A stretch of 64,000 nucleotides of DNA from Cystobacter fuscus. Lineage in GTDB: Bacteria; Myxococcota; Myxococcia; Myxococcales; Myxococcaceae. Numbering within the stretch: the stretch's first letter is position 1; each line of letters starts with the position of its first letter. A program made the translations under genes and the position numbers. This document shows positions 1 through 8,529 of this stretch, piece by piece. The stretch is from assembly GCF_002305875.1 (NCBI RefSeq), contig NZ_CP022098.1, positions 7,006,001 to 7,070,000 of the forward strand, given 5' to 3'. Under the pieces are notes generated by a model, which made no database searches, was not told where the DNA came from, and worked only from the letters and a program-made list of their open reading frames with translations.

Positions 1-534
1 GGCCGCGGCGCGCCTCAACTGGCGGGCGCGGCCCTGCTCATCGGCGGGGTCGTCGTGGTGTCGCTGGGCTTCGTGGGCGCCCTGCTCTGGTACCTCCTGC
101 GCTTCTCCCTGCTCGCGCCGGTGCTCGCCATGGAGGATCTCTCCGCGGCGCGCTCCTTCCGCCGCTCGGGCGAGCTGCTCTCGGGCCGGGTGGAGCCCGG
201 CTTCATCGGGCGGATGACGGTGCGGGCGATGCTGCTCGTCACCGTGGTGTCGCTCATCCTCCTCGCCGTGAGCGCCCTGTTCGGCCTGCCCGCGCTCGTC
301 GTCCAGTTCGCCTACCGCGACCCGAGCCAGCCCCTGCTCTCGCTCGCGCCCCAGTGGCTCCTCATCCCCGCGGAGCTGTTGCAGGTGGTGGGACAGGCGG
401 TGCTCAACCCCCTGGGCCTCGTCGTATACGCGGTGCTCTACCTGGACATGCGCGTGCGCCGTGAGGGCCTGGACCTCGAGCGCCGTCTGGACGCCACGCC
501 GCCCTCCCCCGCCCAGCCCGTGGGGGCCTCATGA
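1..534 (+). CDS. Membrane protein, C-terminal part (5' end outside window)
   Basis: The frame is open from the first base, so this is the last 177 residues of a longer gene. It is rich in hydrophobic stretches (residues about 5-30, 75-95 and 115-140 of the visible part) separated by short charged loops, and ends in a charged Arg-rich tail. The segment 'MEDLSAARSFRRS' between membrane spans resembles multi-span proteins of the DUF7847/glycerophosphodiester phosphodiesterase membrane-domain type, but I cannot name the family firmly. Its stop overlaps the next start (ATGA), so it is translationally coupled to the DUF4129 gene. The function is unknown; a role in the same membrane complex as the two downstream proteins is inferred. 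Confidence 0.7.
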   Translation, partial: GRGAPQLAGAALLIGGVVVVSLGFVGALLWYLLRFSLLAPVLAMEDLSAARSFRRSGELLSGRVEPGFIGRMTVRAMLLVTVVSLILLAVSALFGLPALVVQFAYRDPSQPLLSLAPQWLLIPAELLQVVGQAVLNPLGLVVYAVLYLDMRVRREGLDLERRLDATPPSPAQPVGAS

Positions 535-1409
535 GGATCGGGCTCGCCTTGCTGTGGCTCGCGGCCCTGCCCTGCCCGGACGCCGAGCGGGACATCCAGG
601 AGCTCACCGAGCTGGCCCGGAGCGAGCCCGAGGCGGTGGGAGGCGCCCTCGAGGCTCTGGAGGCCCGGTGGCAGGGCCTGCCGCTGCGCGCGCCCGGCGA
701 CGACACGCCCTTCAAGCACGTGGAGACGGTCCGCGTGCGTCTCCAGGGCGTCTGCGCCCCGCTCGAGGTGGAGAACACCGGGGGCCCCACGCGAACGACC
801 GATCGGGCGCGGCTGGAGGAGATCCTCTCCCGGCCCGAGTTCGCCCAGGCCCGGCAACGTCAGGGCGATGTGCTCAAGCGCCTGCTGCGCATGGTGAGGG
901 GCTGGCTGGAGGAGCTGTTGCAGACGCGGGGCGCGCAGAGCTTCGCGACGAGCACGCGCACGCTGGTGCTGGTGTTGGGCATCGCGGTGGTGCTCCTCAC
1001 CGCGTTGCGCCTGCGCTCCTGGCGGCGGGCGCCCACGAAACGAGCCGGCGGCCCGGACGCGGCGCTCGTCCCGGTGCGGCTCGATCCGCCTGGGGAGCAC
1101 CTGACGCGCGCCCGGGCGGCCCTGGCGTCCCAGCCCCGCTCGGCCATCCGGGAAGGGCTGCTGGCGTTGCTGTCCTCGCTGGAGTCGCGGCGGTTGGCGA
1201 GACCGGATCGCGTGAGGACGAACCGGGAGCTGGTGGAGGAGCTGCCGGGACGGGGCGCTCCCGCCCACGTCACGGGTGAGGTGGAGCGGCTGGTGCGCTG
1301 GTACGACCGGGCCTTCTATTCGCTCGAGCCCGTGCCCGCCGAGGACGCGGCGCGCTTCGTGGACGAGGTGGAGCGGTTGCACCAGGGCCTCGCGGGAGGC
1401 ACGACATGA
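531..1409 (+). CDS. DUF4129 domain-containing membrane protein
   Basis: A 292-residue protein with a short hydrophobic N-terminus (residues 1-14, possible signal), an extracytoplasmic region, one clear transmembrane helix (about 143-160) and a cytoplasmic C-terminal domain (about 190-285). The tail carries the DUF4129 signature: a 'RTNRELVEEL' segment followed by 'WYDRAFYSLEPV'. In many bacteria DUF4129 genes sit beside DUF4350, MoxR ATPase and DUF58 genes, and a DUF4350 gene follows here with an ATGA overlap. The biochemical role is not known. The start is chosen because it overlaps the upstream stop. Confidence 0.8.
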   Translation: MRIGLALLWLAALPCPDAERDIQELTELARSEPEAVGGALEALEARWQGLPLRAPGDDTPFKHVETVRVRLQGVCAPLEVENTGGPTRTTDRARLEEILSRPEFAQARQRQGDVLKRLLRMVRGWLEELLQTRGAQSFATSTRTLVLVLGIAVVLLTALRLRSWRRAPTKRAGGPDAALVPVRLDPPGEHLTRARAALASQPRSAIREGLLALLSSLESRRLARPDRVRTNRELVEELPGRGAPAHVTGEVERLVRWYDRAFYSLEPVPAEDAARFVDEVERLHQGLAGGTT

Positions 1410-2608
1410 AGACGGCCCGGCTGGTGGCCTTCTACGGCGTGCTGGTGACGCTGGCGCTCGCGCTGGGGCTCGCGACGAACCAGGCGGCGCCCCCCTCGAC
1501 CCGACCCTCGGTGGACAACCCGGGCGCCCTGGGGCTCCGGGCGCTGTACCTGTACCTCGAGGAGTCGGGGGCCCGGGTGTCGGCGCTTCGAGAGGCGTTC
1601 GATGGCACCCCGCTGTCCGACGAGCTGCGCACGCTGGTGGTGGCCACGCCCATGGGCCGGTCCATGACGCCCGCCGAGGCCCGGGAGCTACGCCAGTGGG
1701 TATCCCGGGGCGGAACCCTCGTCTACCTCGCGTCGAGGGAGGCCGGGATGCGGCCATCGGCGCTGGAGGACTGGATTCCGTTGTCCGAGGCGCCCCTGTT
1801 GCCCGCGAGCGCCGAGGGGCTACCGCCCGGGGAGAAGGATCTCACGGGAACGACGGTGCGCGTCTGGGGGCCCGTGGGCGCGGCGAAGGCGCTCGAGGGG
1901 CTGCGCGTGTCGCTGGATCAAGGCCTCACGGTGGACCGGCCCGAGGCGGTGCCCCTCGCGGGGGCCCGGGGCGTGGCGGTGGTGTGGCGGGTGCCCGAGG
2001 GACGCGGCCAGGTGTACGTGCTGGCGGGGACGGACCTGGCGGAGAACCGGCGACTGGAGATGTTGGACAACCTGCGCTTCTGGGACGCGCTGGCGGTGCG
2101 AGGGCCCCTCGGCTTCGACGAGTACCACCAGGGAGTGGAGCCCGCCCGGGAGCCCCCGTCGACCCGGGCCCTGTGGATCTTCGCGGCGCAGATGCTGGCG
2201 GTGGGGTTGCTCTACGCGGTGTCCCGGGGGACGCGCTTCGGTGTGCCCCGGCCGCTGGTGGAGGAGCGGCACCGCTCGTCGCTCGAGTACGTGCGCTCCC
2301 TGGGCTGGCTCGCGCGGCGCGCCCGGGTGGAGCGGGAGCTGGTGCCGGAGCTGGGGCGCCAGTTGCGGCGGCTCATGCATGAGCGCCTGGGCATCTCCCC
2401 CGAGCTGCCCGAGGAGGAGGCGGCGCGGCTCGTGGAACAGCGCTGTGGGCTGAGCGCGGCGGACTACCTGGCGGAGCGGGAAGCGCTCATCCGCACCCTG
2501 GAGCAGCGCGACATCCGCCCCGCCGACTACGCGCGGCTGGTGCGCCGGTACGCACGGCTGGAGGCGATCCTCTCCGGACGGGCGGCACGTCCCTCCGGGC
2601 CTTCCTGA
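1406..2608 (+). CDS. DUF4350 domain-containing membrane protein
   Basis: A 400-residue protein with an N-terminal membrane anchor (residues about 6-23), a DUF4350 domain (about 38-235, beginning with the 'NPGALGLRALYLYLEESG' region typical of the family and containing a 'RGGTLVYLAS' core strand), a second transmembrane helix (about 255-273) and a Leu/Arg-rich cytoplasmic tail. DUF4350 resembles GldG/ABC-associated sensor domains in fold, but its function is not established. It overlaps the DUF4129 gene (ATGA), so the three left-edge genes form one operon. A hairpin follows the stop. Confidence 0.82.
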   Translation: MKTARLVAFYGVLVTLALALGLATNQAAPPSTRPSVDNPGALGLRALYLYLEESGARVSALREAFDGTPLSDELRTLVVATPMGRSMTPAEARELRQWVSRGGTLVYLASREAGMRPSALEDWIPLSEAPLLPASAEGLPPGEKDLTGTTVRVWGPVGAAKALEGLRVSLDQGLTVDRPEAVPLAGARGVAVVWRVPEGRGQVYVLAGTDLAENRRLEMLDNLRFWDALAVRGPLGFDEYHQGVEPAREPPSTRALWIFAAQMLAVGLLYAVSRGTRFGVPRPLVEERHRSSLEYVRSLGWLARRARVERELVPELGRQLRRLMHERLGISPELPEEEAARLVEQRCGLSAADYLAEREALIRTLEQRDIRPADYARLVRRYARLEAILSGRAARPSGPS

Positions 2609-2618
2609 AAGCAGACGA

Positions 2619-2652
2619 GGACTCCGCTCCCCCAAGCAGCGGAGCGGAGTCC
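2619..2652. terminator. Perfect inverted repeat between convergent genes
   Basis: GGACTCCGCTCC (2619-2630) and GGAGCGGAGTCC (2641-2652) form a perfect 12-bp stem with a 10-nt loop, placed between the stop of the DUF4350 gene and the stop of the convergent tolC-like gene. There is no long T tract on either side. The placement fits a bidirectional transcription stop. Confidence 0.6.
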
Positions 2653-2661
2653 CCGGGTACG

Positions 2662-3960
2662 TCAGTCCTTCTCCTCCGCCGCGAAGAGGCCGGCGGCGCG
2701 CTGCAGCCGCAGGGCGGCGAGCGAGGTCTGCAAGCGCTCGGAGATGGCGCTCACCTCGGCGTTGGTCAGCGCGGAGTTGGCGTCCGCCACTTCCAGGTAC
2801 GTCGCCACGCCCGCCTTGAAGCTGATCTCCGTGAGCCGCTGCGTCTCACGCGCCAGCGCCAGGGCCTCCTCGGCCTTGGACAGGTTGGAGCGGGCGTTGT
2901 CGTAGTCCAGCCGCGCCGTGGCCACTTCCTGGGTCACCTTGGTCTCCGCCTGTGTCTGGAGGGCGGAGGCCTCGGCCACCCGGGCGGACTCCTCGCGCAG
3001 GGCGACCTCGCGCAGACCGCCGTCCCACAGCGTCCACGAGCCGTTGAGCGTCAACGTCCACGTGCCCGCCTGGCCCGTGAAGCCCGCGGCGTTGGTCAAC
3101 CGGTAGACACCCGAGAAGCCCACATTGGGCAGGTAGGCGAACCACGCGCCGGTGCGGCGGCCCACCGCGAGATCCAGGTTGCGCCGCGCGGCGAGCACGT
3201 CCGGACGCGCCTCCTGCGCCTTGCGGGAGAGCTCCTGGTCCACCGCCGGCACCTCGGGTACCTCGGGCAGTTGCAGGGAGAAGTTCGGCGACTCGCGCTG
3301 CAGGAGCGTGGCGAGCGCCAGCCGCGCGGAGTCATAGGAGTTGCGCGCCCGGACCAGGTCCTGCTCGGCGCGCGCCCGGTCGAGCTGCGCGCGCAGCAGG
3401 GCCACGCGCGTGACGGTGCCCGCGTCGAAGCGGATCTGCGTGTCCTTCTCGCGCGCCTGGTTGACCTCGAGGAGGAACTGCGTGGCGCGGATGGCCTCCT
3501 GGAGGCTCGCCGCGCCGAAGTAGGCCTGGGCCACGCCGAAGAGGATCTCCCGGCGCGTGTACTCCGTGTTCAGCGTGGACACTTCCTGGGCGATGCCCGC
3601 GTTGCGGATGGCGGGCCAGAGCGTCGGCGCGATGATGGCCTGGCGCACCTCGGCCTGGGCGCCGAGCTGATCATACGGCTGGATGGTGATGGGTTCTCCA
3701 CCACCGGGCAGCGCGAAGACGGCCTCCGCGGAGTTGCGCGTGTAGCTGCCGCCCACCGTGATGGTGGGCAGGTAGCCGGCCCAGGCCCGGCGCGACTGCA
3801 ACAGGGCCTGATCCAACCGGGCGCGCGCCACCTTCAGGTCCAGGTTCTTCTCGCGCGCCTCCTGGAGGGCCTCGTTGAGCGTGAGCACCGGCTGCGTCGC
3901 GGGCTCGGCGGCTTCAGCGGCCCCCAGGGCGAGGGATACCACCGTGAGCAGGGAGATCAT
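2662..3960 (-). CDS. TolC-family outer membrane efflux protein
   Basis: A 432-residue outer membrane channel subunit of a tripartite efflux system. An N-terminal signal peptide (residues 1-19, ending AEA) is followed by two OEP repeats, each with long Ala/Arg/Glu-rich helices ('LTLNEALQEAREKN' at the start of the first). The start is set at the ATG at 3960, because the longer frame upstream encodes no family sequence and this ATG overlaps the RND pump stop (ATGA). It is the last gene of the adaptor-pump-channel operon. The protein would trimerise as an outer membrane barrel with a periplasmic alpha-tunnel docking to the RND pump. The substrate cannot be read from the sequence. Confidence 0.9.
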   Translation of the reverse strand: MISLLTVVSLALGAAEAAEPATQPVLTLNEALQEAREKNLDLKVARARLDQALLQSRRAWAGYLPTITVGGSYTRNSAEAVFALPGGGEPITIQPYDQLGAQAEVRQAIIAPTLWPAIRNAGIAQEVSTLNTEYTRREILFGVAQAYFGAASLQEAIRATQFLLEVNQAREKDTQIRFDAGTVTRVALLRAQLDRARAEQDLVRARNSYDSARLALATLLQRESPNFSLQLPEVPEVPAVDQELSRKAQEARPDVLAARRNLDLAVGRRTGAWFAYLPNVGFSGVYRLTNAAGFTGQAGTWTLTLNGSWTLWDGGLREVALREESARVAEASALQTQAETKVTQEVATARLDYDNARSNLSKAEEALALARETQRLTEISFKAGVATYLEVADANSALTNAEVSAISERLQTSLAALRLQRAAGLFAAEEKD

Positions 3961-6900
3961 GCGGCCTCCTTGCCGTGCGCCGGGCGCAGCTCGGCGAGGG
4001 TGTCGCCGCCATAGGCCCGCTCCACCTCCGCCTCGCCCGTCTCCTCGGGCGTGCGCTTGGAGCCGAACTTGCGCTTGAACCACGCCGACGCGTCATCCAT
4101 CAGCGAGTACGCCACGGGAGTCACCAGCAGCGTGAGCACCAGCGACAGCGTCTGACCGCCCACCACCACGCCGGCGGTGGCCTGGTTGAAGCTCGCGCCG
4201 ACGCCGCGGGAGAACAGCAGCGGGAGCATGCCCGCCACGAAGGACAACGTGGTCATCAGGATGGGGCGCAAGCGATCCTTGCTGCCGTGGACGATGGCCT
4301 CCAGCCGCGGCAGTCCCTCGCCGCGCAACTGGTTGGTGTGGTCGATCTGCAAGATGGAGTTCTTCTTCACGACGCCGAAGAGCACCAGCAGTCCGAGCAT
4401 CGAGTACATGTCGAGCTGCTGCCTGAAGATGACCAGGGAGATGAGCGCGAAGGGCACGGTGAGGGGCAGAGACAGGAGGATGGTGATGGGGTGGATCCAC
4501 GAGCCGAACTGCGCCGCGAGGATGAGGTACATGAAGACGAAGGCCATGCCGAAGGCCACGATGAAGTTCTGGAACGTGCGGCCAATCTCACGCGACATGC
4601 CCGCGGGCGCCGCCGAGTAGCCCGGCGGAAGCTTCGTGTCGGCGATGAGCTTGTTGAACTGCTCGACGACCTGGCCGGTGCTCACGCCCGGAATCGTGTT
4701 GGCGCTGATCATGATCTGCCGCTGGCGGTTCATGCGGTTGATCTGCGAGGGACCTTCCTCGCGCTCGAGCCTCACCACGTCCGTGAGCGGCACGGTGCCC
4801 AGACGCGTGGAAGGCACGGTGAGCTGCGAGAGCGCCTCCATGCTGTCACGCGCACCGCGCTCGGCGCGCAGCCGCACGTCGTACAGGTTGCCGGCCTCGG
4901 CGTAGTTGGACACCTCGAGACCGCCCACCGCCATCTGCATGGTGGCGGCCACGTCGGACACCTGCACGCCCAGGTCCGCGGCACGCGAGCGGTTGATGTA
5001 CGCGCTCACCTCGGGCTTGCCGATGATGAGGTTGCTGTCCACGTCCACCACGCCATGGACGCTCTTGAGCTTCTCCATGAGGAGGGTGGCCTGCTTGCCC
5101 AGCTCGTCGAAGTCGGGCCCGCGCACCACGTACTGCACCGCGGCCTGGGTGCCACCGCCGCCGAACAGCGGCGCGTTGGTCACGCTCACCCGGTACTCCT
5201 TGGGCAGCTTCGAGGTGATGTCCCGGCGCACCCGGTTCATGATGTCGTCCTGGGTGTCGCTGCGCTGATCCGGGTTGACGATCTTGATGAAGAGCGCCGC
5301 CACGTTGGGCGTCTTGTCCGTGTTGTCACCGATGGTGACGAGCGTGGAGGTGGTCTCCGGAATCGTCTCGCGGATCTCCCGCGCCACGCGCTCGGCCTCC
5401 AGGAGGGTCGTCTCCAGGCTCGTGCCCTCCGGCGTGCGGATGGACACCTGGAACTGGGCCTCGTCGCTCTTGGGCAGGAAGCCCGCGGGGACCGACTTCG
5501 CCAGGGGAACGCACGAGCCCAGCGCGGCCACCGACGCCACCACGGCCACCCAGCGGTGCGCCATCACCCAGCGCAGGGCGCGCTCGTAGGTGCGCTCGAT
5601 GGGCATGTAGACCTTGTCCGTGATGCGCTCGAGCAGCGGCTTGCGGCCATGGCCGTGGTCGGGCCCCGCCGCGCCGCCCACCAGCCAGCGCGCGCACAGC
5701 ATGGGCGTGAGGGTGAAGGACACCACCAGCGACACGGCGATGGAGAAGGCCATCGTCCAGCCGAAGCTGGCCAGGAAGCGCCCGGGGATGCCGCCCATGA
5801 AGGCCACCGGGAGGAACACCGCGATGAGCGACAGCGTGGTGGCGAGCACCGCGAGGCCGATCTCCTTGGTGGCCAGGATGGCGGCCGGGAAGGGCTTGAG
5901 CTTCTTCTCGTGGATGAAGCGGTGGATGTTCTCGAGCACCACGATGGCGTCGTCGATGACGATGCCCACCGCGAGCGCGAGCGCCAGGAGGCTGATGGTG
6001 TTCAGGTTGAGCCCCGCCATCTGCATCATCCCGAAGGTGCCGATGATGGACACGGGAATGGCGAGCGCGGAGATGACGGTGCTGCGCCAGCTTCCCAGGA
6101 ACAAGAGCACCACGAGCGCGGCGAAGAACGCGCCGAGGATGAGGTGCTCCTGCACCGCGTGCACGCTGGTGATGGTGGTCTCCGAGTTGTCGCGCACCAC
6201 GTCCAGCGTGTAGCCCGGCGGCAGCGTCGCGTTGAGCTCGCCCACGCGCCGGCGCACCTCCTGCACGAGCGACACGGTGTTCTCACCCGACTGCTTGCGG
6301 ATGGACAGCAGCACCGCCGGATTGCCATCGCGCCGGGCCGCCGTCGTCGCCTCCTCCTGGCCGTCCTCCACCCGGGCCACGTCCTGCACGCGCAGGATGT
6401 TGCCCCCGTTCTCGCGCAGCACGAGCTGCCCCATCTCCTCCACGCTGGTGACGCGACCCCGCAGGCGCAGGGTGAGGTTCTGCGGACCCGTCTCGATGCT
6501 GCCGCCCGGCAGCGACATGTTCTGACCGGCGATGGCGCGCTGCACTTCCGCCGCGCTCACTCCCGCCGCCCGCATCTTCACCGGATCCAGCCACACGTTC
6601 ACCTGGCGCTTGGTGCCACCGATGAGCGACACCTGTCCCACGCCCTGCACCGTCTCCAGCCGGCGGCGCAGCACGCGGTCCGCGTACTCGGTGATCTCCC
6701 GCACGGGCCGGTTGGACTGCAGCGACAGGATGATGACCGGCACGGCGTCCGGATCGAACTTCTGGACGATCGGCGTCTCCACGTCCTTGGGCAGCTCGTA
6801 GGAGATCTGGTTGATGCGGTCGCGCACTTCCTGCACGGCCACGTCCACGTCCTTCTCCAGCACGAACGTGATGATGACCGTGCTGACGCCCTCGGACGTG

Positions 6901-7151
6901 ATGGAGGACAGCTCGTCGATGCCGGCGACGGTGTTGACCGCCTCCTCGACCTTGTCGGTGATGTCCGTCTCCATCTCCTCGGCGGCGGAGCCGGGCAGAC
7001 GCGTCACCACCACCACGGTGGGGAAGTCCAGCTTGGGGAAACGATCGACGGTGAGCTTCGAGTAGCCGACGCCGCCGAGCACGAGGATCAGCAGGATGAG
7101 CACCGACGCGAGGACGGGCTTACGGACACAAATACTGGCGAGCCATTGCAT
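3957..7151 (-). CDS. RND efflux pump permease, HAE1/AcrB family
   Basis: A 1064-residue inner membrane proton-driven exporter with 12 predicted transmembrane helices and two large periplasmic loops. It begins with a typical N-terminal helix followed by 'YSKLTVDRFPKLDFP', and carries the TM4 proton-relay Asp pair in 'GIVIDDAIVVLEN' and a matching Lys in 'VVKKNSILQID' of TM10. The length is usual for the hydrophobe/amphiphile-type pumps rather than heavy-metal pumps. It follows the adaptor gene by 17 bases and overlaps the TolC gene. The likely role is export of drugs, detergents or secondary metabolites; the substrate is unresolved. It is probably controlled through the palindrome at 8337-8360. 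Confidence 0.95.
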   Translation of the reverse strand: MQWLASICVRKPVLASVLILLILVLGGVGYSKLTVDRFPKLDFPTVVVVTRLPGSAAEEMETDITDKVEEAVNTVAGIDELSSITSEGVSTVIITFVLEKDVDVAVQEVRDRINQISYELPKDVETPIVQKFDPDAVPVIILSLQSNRPVREITEYADRVLRRRLETVQGVGQVSLIGGTKRQVNVWLDPVKMRAAGVSAAEVQRAIAGQNMSLPGGSIETGPQNLTLRLRGRVTSVEEMGQLVLRENGGNILRVQDVARVEDGQEEATTAARRDGNPAVLLSIRKQSGENTVSLVQEVRRRVGELNATLPPGYTLDVVRDNSETTITSVHAVQEHLILGAFFAALVVLLFLGSWRSTVISALAIPVSIIGTFGMMQMAGLNLNTISLLALALAVGIVIDDAIVVLENIHRFIHEKKLKPFPAAILATKEIGLAVLATTLSLIAVFLPVAFMGGIPGRFLASFGWTMAFSIAVSLVVSFTLTPMLCARWLVGGAAGPDHGHGRKPLLERITDKVYMPIERTYERALRWVMAHRWVAVVASVAALGSCVPLAKSVPAGFLPKSDEAQFQVSIRTPEGTSLETTLLEAERVAREIRETIPETTSTLVTIGDNTDKTPNVAALFIKIVNPDQRSDTQDDIMNRVRRDITSKLPKEYRVSVTNAPLFGGGGTQAAVQYVVRGPDFDELGKQATLLMEKLKSVHGVVDVDSNLIIGKPEVSAYINRSRAADLGVQVSDVAATMQMAVGGLEVSNYAEAGNLYDVRLRAERGARDSMEALSQLTVPSTRLGTVPLTDVVRLEREEGPSQINRMNRQRQIMISANTIPGVSTGQVVEQFNKLIADTKLPPGYSAAPAGMSREIGRTFQNFIVAFGMAFVFMYLILAAQFGSWIHPITILLSLPLTVPFALISLVIFRQQLDMYSMLGLLVLFGVVKKNSILQIDHTNQLRGEGLPRLEAIVHGSKDRLRPILMTTLSFVAGMLPLLFSRGVGASFNQATAGVVVGGQTLSLVLTLLVTPVAYSLMDDASAWFKRKFGSKRTPEETGEAEVERAYGGDTLAELRPAHGKEAA

Positions 7152-7168
7152 GGATCGAGACCCTCGGA

Positions 7169-8287
7169 CTACTGCAGCTTCACGCCGTCGCGCAGCTCCG
7201 GCCGCGCCACCGCCACCACGCGCTCACCCACGCGCACGCCCGCCATCACCCCCACCTCGTCTCCGGAGCCCTCGCTCACCTGCACGAAGCGCTCCTCGAG
7301 CCGGCCGTCGCTCACCACGAAGAGCTTGCGCCGCCCGCCCTCGTCCACCAGCGCCGTGCGCGGCACCACCGGCAGCGGCTGCTCGCCCAGTTGCACGCGC
7401 GCGGTGGCGAACTGGCCCGGCAGCAGCGCGCGATCCTTGTTGGGCACCAGCGCCTCCACCACCAGGTCCCGGCTGCCCGAGCGCAGGCCCGCGCCCACGT
7501 ACGTCACCTTGGCCTTGTGCACCACGTTGGGCGCCGCCGTGAGGGTGAACTCCACCGGCTGATCCTTCTGGATGAACGCCGCCGAGGCCTCCGGCACCGA
7601 CAGCTGCAGGCGCAGCGGATCCAACGACACCAGCGTCACGATCTTCGAGGGCGGCTGTACGTACTCGCCCACGGACACCACGCGCTCGGCCACCACGCCG
7701 TCGAAGGGCGCGCGGATGGAGGCGTCCGCCACGTTGATCTCCAGCATGGCCAGGCGCGCCTGGGTGCCCGAGACCTGGGCCGCCGCGTTGCGGCACTGCG
7801 CCTGGGCGCGATCATGATCCGCCGCGGAGATGGTGCCGCTGGCGAAGAGCTTCTCGTTGCGCTCGCAGTCGGCGTTGGCCAGCACCTGCTGGCTCTTGGC
7901 CTGCACCACCTGCGCCCGCGCCTCCTCGAGGCTGGCGGAGGACGCGCGCGCGTCCAGCTTCGCCAGCACGTCCCCCTTCTTCACCACGCTGCCGCGCTCG
8001 ACGTGCACGGACAGCACCTTGCCCGTCACCCCCGCGGCCACGTCCGAGTCCTCGTTGGCCAACAGCGAGCCGGTGAGCGTGAGGAAGCGCGGCACCTTCT
8101 GCTCGCCCACCGGCACCGTGTCCGCCTTCACCGCGGTCTCCGCGGCGGCTTGACGCGCCGCGGCGCCGGGCTTGTTCTCCGCCGCGTCCACCCGCGTCCC
8201 ACAGCCCGCGCCCAACGTCAGCACCAGCCCGCCCACGACCACGCCCTGGAACGTCCTGCCCTGCCGATGAAGATGAAGCTTCCGCAT
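7169..8287 (-). CDS. RND efflux periplasmic adaptor (membrane fusion) lipoprotein
   Basis: A 372-residue HlyD/AcrA-type adaptor. Residues 1-28 form a lipoprotein signal ending 'TLGAGC' with Cys29 as lipidation site. Then come a biotinyl-lipoyl half ('AAGVTGKVLSVHVERGSVVKKGDVLAKLD'-type region, residues about 78-105), an alpha-hairpin rich in Ala/Gln/Glu, the second lipoyl half ('IRAPFDGVVAERVVSVGEYV') and beta-barrel/MP domains. The ATG at 8287 is preferred over an upstream in-frame start because GGGAG lies 7-8 bases before it and the signal peptide then begins properly. It is the first gene of the efflux operon. Confidence 0.92.
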   Translation of the reverse strand: MRKLHLHRQGRTFQGVVVGGLVLTLGAGCGTRVDAAENKPGAAARQAAAETAVKADTVPVGEQKVPRFLTLTGSLLANEDSDVAAGVTGKVLSVHVERGSVVKKGDVLAKLDARASSASLEEARAQVVQAKSQQVLANADCERNEKLFASGTISAADHDRAQAQCRNAAAQVSGTQARLAMLEINVADASIRAPFDGVVAERVVSVGEYVQPPSKIVTLVSLDPLRLQLSVPEASAAFIQKDQPVEFTLTAAPNVVHKAKVTYVGAGLRSGSRDLVVEALVPNKDRALLPGQFATARVQLGEQPLPVVPRTALVDEGGRRKLFVVSDGRLEERFVQVSEGSGDEVGVMAGVRVGERVVAVARPELRDGVKLQ

Positions 8288-8336
8288 ACCGTCACTCCCG
8301 CAGGCCCTGCCCATCAGGACAGCTCCTCGGCCGAGA

Positions 8337-8360
8337 TAGTTAGTAACGGGAAACTAACTA
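8337..8360. promoter_or_regulatory. TetR-type operator palindrome upstream of the efflux operon
   Basis: TAGTTAGT (8337-8344) and ACTAACTA (8353-8360) are perfect reverse complements separated by 8 bases. This is the size and half-site style of TetR/AcrR operators that control RND pumps. It lies 50 bases upstream of the adaptor start and is notably AT-rich against the 70 % GC background. No TetR-family gene is adjacent, so the repressor must act in trans. That it is an operator is inferred from form and place. Confidence 0.65.
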
Positions 8361-8529
8361 ACGCTGGCCCCAAGGGAGTGTCAAGTCTCGGTAACTCGCG
8401 AGCGGGCAGGCGCCGGGGAGCGAGCCGGCGGACATGCCGCCTCGCGTCAACTCTGCTCTGTAAGACTGGAAAAAGTCGGGTATCGTGCGCCCTTCCCCCC
8501 TCCGAAGGAGTCGCCGTCAAGGGCCCGCC

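Noticed and set aside
3975-7562. Long open frame (1195 codons) on the + strand opposite the RND pump
   Set aside because: It is a codon-bias shadow of a high-GC gene: Arg/His-rich low-complexity protein, no family motifs, while the minus strand encodes a clear AcrB homologue.
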